This document shows positions 61,831 through 64,000 of a DNA stretch of 64,000 nucleotides, in pieces. The notes beneath the pieces were generated by a model. That model was not told where the DNA came from and did no database searches. It saw only the letters and a program-made list of their open reading frames with translations. Position 1 is the stretch's first letter. Every line of letters starts with the position of its first letter. The stretch covers positions 660,001-724,000 of the forward strand of contig CP041667.1 of assembly GCA_007361935.1 (NCBI GenBank), in the 5' to 3' direction. The stretch is from Lachnospiraceae bacterium KGMB03038. Its GTDB lineage: Bacteria > Bacillota > Clostridia > Lachnospirales > Lachnospiraceae. Position numbers and translations under genes: made by a program.

Positions 61831-63852
61831 ATGGATCAATTTGAAGAATTTACAAGTACATATCAGCTCCTGGAGAAGCTGGGAGAGGGCAGCGGGGGCG
61901 TTGTCTATCGGGCCTATCATAAAAGGCTTCAGAAGGAAGTGGTGCTCAAGCAGATCAAGAGCAAAGGGCTTTCGATGGCGGATAAGCGGCAGGAAGTGGA
62001 TATCCTGAAGAATCTGAATCATATGTATCTGCCTCAGGTGCTGGATTTCCTGGTGTATGACGATGAAGTGTATACCGTTATGAGTTATATTCCGGGAAAA
62101 TCTTTCCGACAGTTGATGAGAGAGCATGCTTCCTTTTCCCTGGGACAACTGACCCGGTGGGGGATGCAGATCTGCAGCGCCCTCAATTATCTGCACAGCC
62201 AGAATCCGCCGGTGATCCATGGAGATATCAAACCGTCCAATATCATGCTGACACCGCAGGGAAATATCTGTCTGATCGATTTTAATATTTCTTTTTATCT
62301 GGATGAGAACTCAATCCTTGGATATACAGACGGGTACACGTCGCCGGAACAGTATATCATCGCTTTAGACAGTGAATCAGACCGACCCATCGGCCGCTAT
62401 TCTAAGGTGGACGAAAAAGCGGATATCTACAGTCTGGGAGCCACCCTCTATCACTTGGCCACAGGGAGGAAGCTTCAGAATTATCGGGATCGGATCGACC
62501 GGGAATATCTGGCGGAACGCACCAGCGAGGCATTTGCCCAGATCATTGAAAAAGCGGTGGAGATTGAGCCGGGGAAAAGATATCAGAGCGCCTTTGAGAT
62601 GTTCCAGGCGTTTCAGAATGTGGGAAAGAAGGATTGGAGATACCAGGCGCTCCTGCGCAGGCAGACGGCTGTCCGGGCAGGACTTGTGGCGGCGATGGCT
62701 GGATTCATTGTGCTTGGCGGCTATGGGATCCATACGATCCAGGGAGAACGGACAGACGCCTACAATGAACTGGTGGCGGAACAGGAAGAATACCGGGAGA
62801 GCAGGGATTATGAGAAGCAGGAGGAAACCTTTGCGGAAGCGGTGGAGATCCTTCCCTCATCTCTGGAAAGCTACTATCAGAATGCCTGCGCCCTATATGA
62901 GCAGGAAGAATACCAGGATTGCATTTCTTTCGTAGAATACGATGTGGAGCAAAATGAGAAGCTGGATCTTCTGGCTCCCAGGATGGCGGACATTTATTAT
63001 CTGGAAGCAGAAAGCCATATGGCTCTGGAAGAATACGAAGAGGCGGTCAGCACCTTTGAGAAGCTGTTCCAGATCGGCGGGTTTGATCAGGAATATTACC
63101 GGGATTACGCCATTGCCCTGGCCTATGACCAGGAACCGGAGAAGGCCCAGGATGCCCTGGATGAAGCCATCGAACTTGGTCTGAAAGAAGATTCTGTCTA
63201 TTATACCAGGGGTGAGATCAAGAAGTCTCAGCAGGAATTGGATCAGGCGCTGAATGATTTTAAGAGCTGTATCCAGATTTCAGAAGATAATGAACTAAAA
63301 GCCAGGGCCTATATTGTGATGAGTGATATTTACGAGGAACAAGGAAGGGACCAGGATCAAAGGGAGATCCTGCTGGAAGCGAGAGAGGCGCTTCCGATAG
63401 AGAACCAGATGATCTTGCTGCAGAGGCTGATCCAGGCAGACATGGATCTGGCGGAGCGAAGCGGGAATGACAGCTACCGGGAGGAAGCGGCCGTTCTTTT
63501 GAACCAGGTGATCGAGCAGGGATGGGATACTTACGAGACTTATAATAACCTGGTAATCCTCAGCGAAAAGCAGGGGCGCCTTCAGGAAGCGGAACAATAT
63601 CTGAACCAGATGGCGCAGAAGTTTGGAGAAGATTATAATATTTATAAAAGGCTGGCGTTCCTGGAGATCGATAAACAGGAACAGAAAAGCAACAGCCAGA
63701 GGGATTACAGCGCGTTTGCCGGCTATTATCAGAAAGCAAATGAAATGTACCAGGAACAATTGGAAGGAAATGATACAGACGCAGAAATGCAGCTGCTGGA
63801 TAATGTGTATCAGCAGGTGCTGGCAGGAGGGTGGTTATCATCATGGGATTAA
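61831..63852 (+). CDS. Ser/Thr protein kinase with TPR extracellular domain
   Basis: 673 residues. The kinase domain (10-265) is intact: glycine loop LGEGSGGVV at 17-25, Lys40 in VVLKQIK, catalytic HGDIKPSNIML at 130-140 (HRD reads HGD), metal loop DFN at 150-152, and a helix F DIYSLGATLYHLATG. A transmembrane helix spans about 281-301. Outside are ~370 residues of TPR repeats (e.g. SYYQNACALYEQEEYQDC, DIYYLEAESHMALEEYEEA). PASTA repeats, usual in Firmicutes PknB, are absent. It probably phosphorylates FHA partners in this cluster. Starts 4 bases after the FHA gene stop. Confidence 0.92.
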   Translation: MDQFEEFTSTYQLLEKLGEGSGGVVYRAYHKRLQKEVVLKQIKSKGLSMADKRQEVDILKNLNHMYLPQVLDFLVYDDEVYTVMSYIPGKSFRQLMREHASFSLGQLTRWGMQICSALNYLHSQNPPVIHGDIKPSNIMLTPQGNICLIDFNISFYLDENSILGYTDGYTSPEQYIIALDSESDRPIGRYSKVDEKADIYSLGATLYHLATGRKLQNYRDRIDREYLAERTSEAFAQIIEKAVEIEPGKRYQSAFEMFQAFQNVGKKDWRYQALLRRQTAVRAGLVAAMAGFIVLGGYGIHTIQGERTDAYNELVAEQEEYRESRDYEKQEETFAEAVEILPSSLESYYQNACALYEQEEYQDCISFVEYDVEQNEKLDLLAPRMADIYYLEAESHMALEEYEEAVSTFEKLFQIGGFDQEYYRDYAIALAYDQEPEKAQDALDEAIELGLKEDSVYYTRGEIKKSQQELDQALNDFKSCIQISEDNELKARAYIVMSDIYEEQGRDQDQREILLEAREALPIENQMILLQRLIQADMDLAERSGNDSYREEAAVLLNQVIEQGWDTYETYNNLVILSEKQGRLQEAEQYLNQMAQKFGEDYNIYKRLAFLEIDKQEQKSNSQRDYSAFAGYYQKANEMYQEQLEGNDTDAEMQLLDNVYQQVLAGGWLSSWD

Positions 63853-63995
63853 CGGCAGGATGGATCTTTACGGGGATCAGTGTGATTGGGATCATCGGCT
63901 GCGCGGCGGGACTGATCGCAACGATTAAAAGTTTTCCCAGACAGCGCAGAAGGCTTCTGGAAGAGATTGAGGACGAGCAGGAGGGAAGAAGATGA
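63843..63995 (+). CDS. Short single-pass membrane protein of 50 residues
   Basis: MGLTAGWIFTGISVIGIIGCAAG begins a single hydrophobic helix (about 7-27), followed by a basic/acidic tail (KSFPRQRRRLLEEIEDEQEGRR). Start overlaps the kinase stop by 10 bases, and GGAGGG lies upstream within the kinase gene. An ATG AAA AAG overlaps its stop at 63992 with GGAGGGAAG before it and is the start of a next gene that leaves the window. Confidence 0.72.
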   Translation: MGLTAGWIFTGISVIGIIGCAAGLIATIKSFPRQRRRLLEEIEDEQEGRR

Positions 63996-64000
63996 AAAAG

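Noticed and set aside
61831..63852. PknB/PrkC-type PASTA kinase
   Set aside because: The extracellular part is made of TPR-like repeats, with no PASTA repeats.

Overview
The window reads as a chromosomal segment of an anaerobic gut Clostridia of the Lachnospiraceae type (near Blautia, Dorea, Ruminococcus/Mediterraneibacter; genus not resolved). The pointers are the 23S rRNA, strong AGGAGG ribosome-binding sites, rubrerythrin, a Csp-like subtilase, PPi-type phosphofructokinases, ECF vitamin transporters, a T-box leader and many zinc-ribbon/FHA surface-signalling genes. Base composition is moderate, except for an AT-rich patch at about 52.5-54.4 kb.

Layout. 0-2.4 kb: 3' part of a 23S rRNA gene and tRNA-Asn, with no 5S gene between them. 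2.4-6 kb: phosphoesterase, Asp-box membrane protein, XRE membrane regulator and a lipoprotein. 6-13.7 kb (mostly minus strand): an SDR resembling clostridial 7alpha-hydroxysteroid dehydrogenase, galK-galT with a divergent AraC regulator, a set pairing pyridoxal kinase, ECF S component and radical SAM protein, and a TetR regulator. 13.7-21.3 kb: remnant of an MFS transporter, an amidohydrolase, tRNA-Arg behind a consensus promoter, a glycerol operon (glpK, two FAD oxidoreductases, DUF1667) and a phosphofructokinase. 21.5-27.7 kb: a pseudokinase-TPR protein overlapping an Ig-like surface protein, a complete IS256-family element with 26-bp ends and an 8-bp target duplication, and a second phosphofructokinase. 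27.8-31.3 kb: glycosyltransferase, rubrerythrin, subtilase.

31.4-43.6 kb is the most interesting metabolic region. One promoter precedes twelve or so tightly packed, often overlapping genes: a full ECF transporter (S, T, A1, A2), a double-SIS protein, a PfkB kinase, a BtpA-family TIM barrel, an allantoinase/dihydroorotase-like hydrolase, a PucR regulator, an SsnA/AtzA-type amidohydrolase and two small TIM-barrel amidohydrolases. Together they look like uptake, phosphorylation, de-glycosylation or isomerisation, and stepwise hydrolytic ring opening of a small sugar-linked N-heterocycle. The substrate is unknown, and I do not recognise the set as a described pathway.

43.6-52.5 kb: RluA-type pseudouridine synthase, a multi-hairpin intergenic element holding a 47-codon ORF, a double-Nudix fusion, EcsC protein, thioredoxin, divergent nagB/nagA, a DUF5714 gene enclosed by 48-bp inverted repeats, and a T-box leader that controls a DUF3267 membrane protease-like gene together with tyrS. 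52.5-54.4 kb: AT-rich islet with a small XRE regulator and an RCC1-like lipoprotein. 54.6 kb to the end: a co-directional signalling/envelope cluster of four zinc-ribbon proteins (one with YARHG, one with WG repeats), an FHA-FHA-ABC exporter, a separate FHA protein, a Ser/Thr kinase with TPR repeats and a 50-residue membrane protein; it continues beyond the window. Its kinase has the same kinase-TM-TPR layout as the pseudokinase at 21.5 kb.
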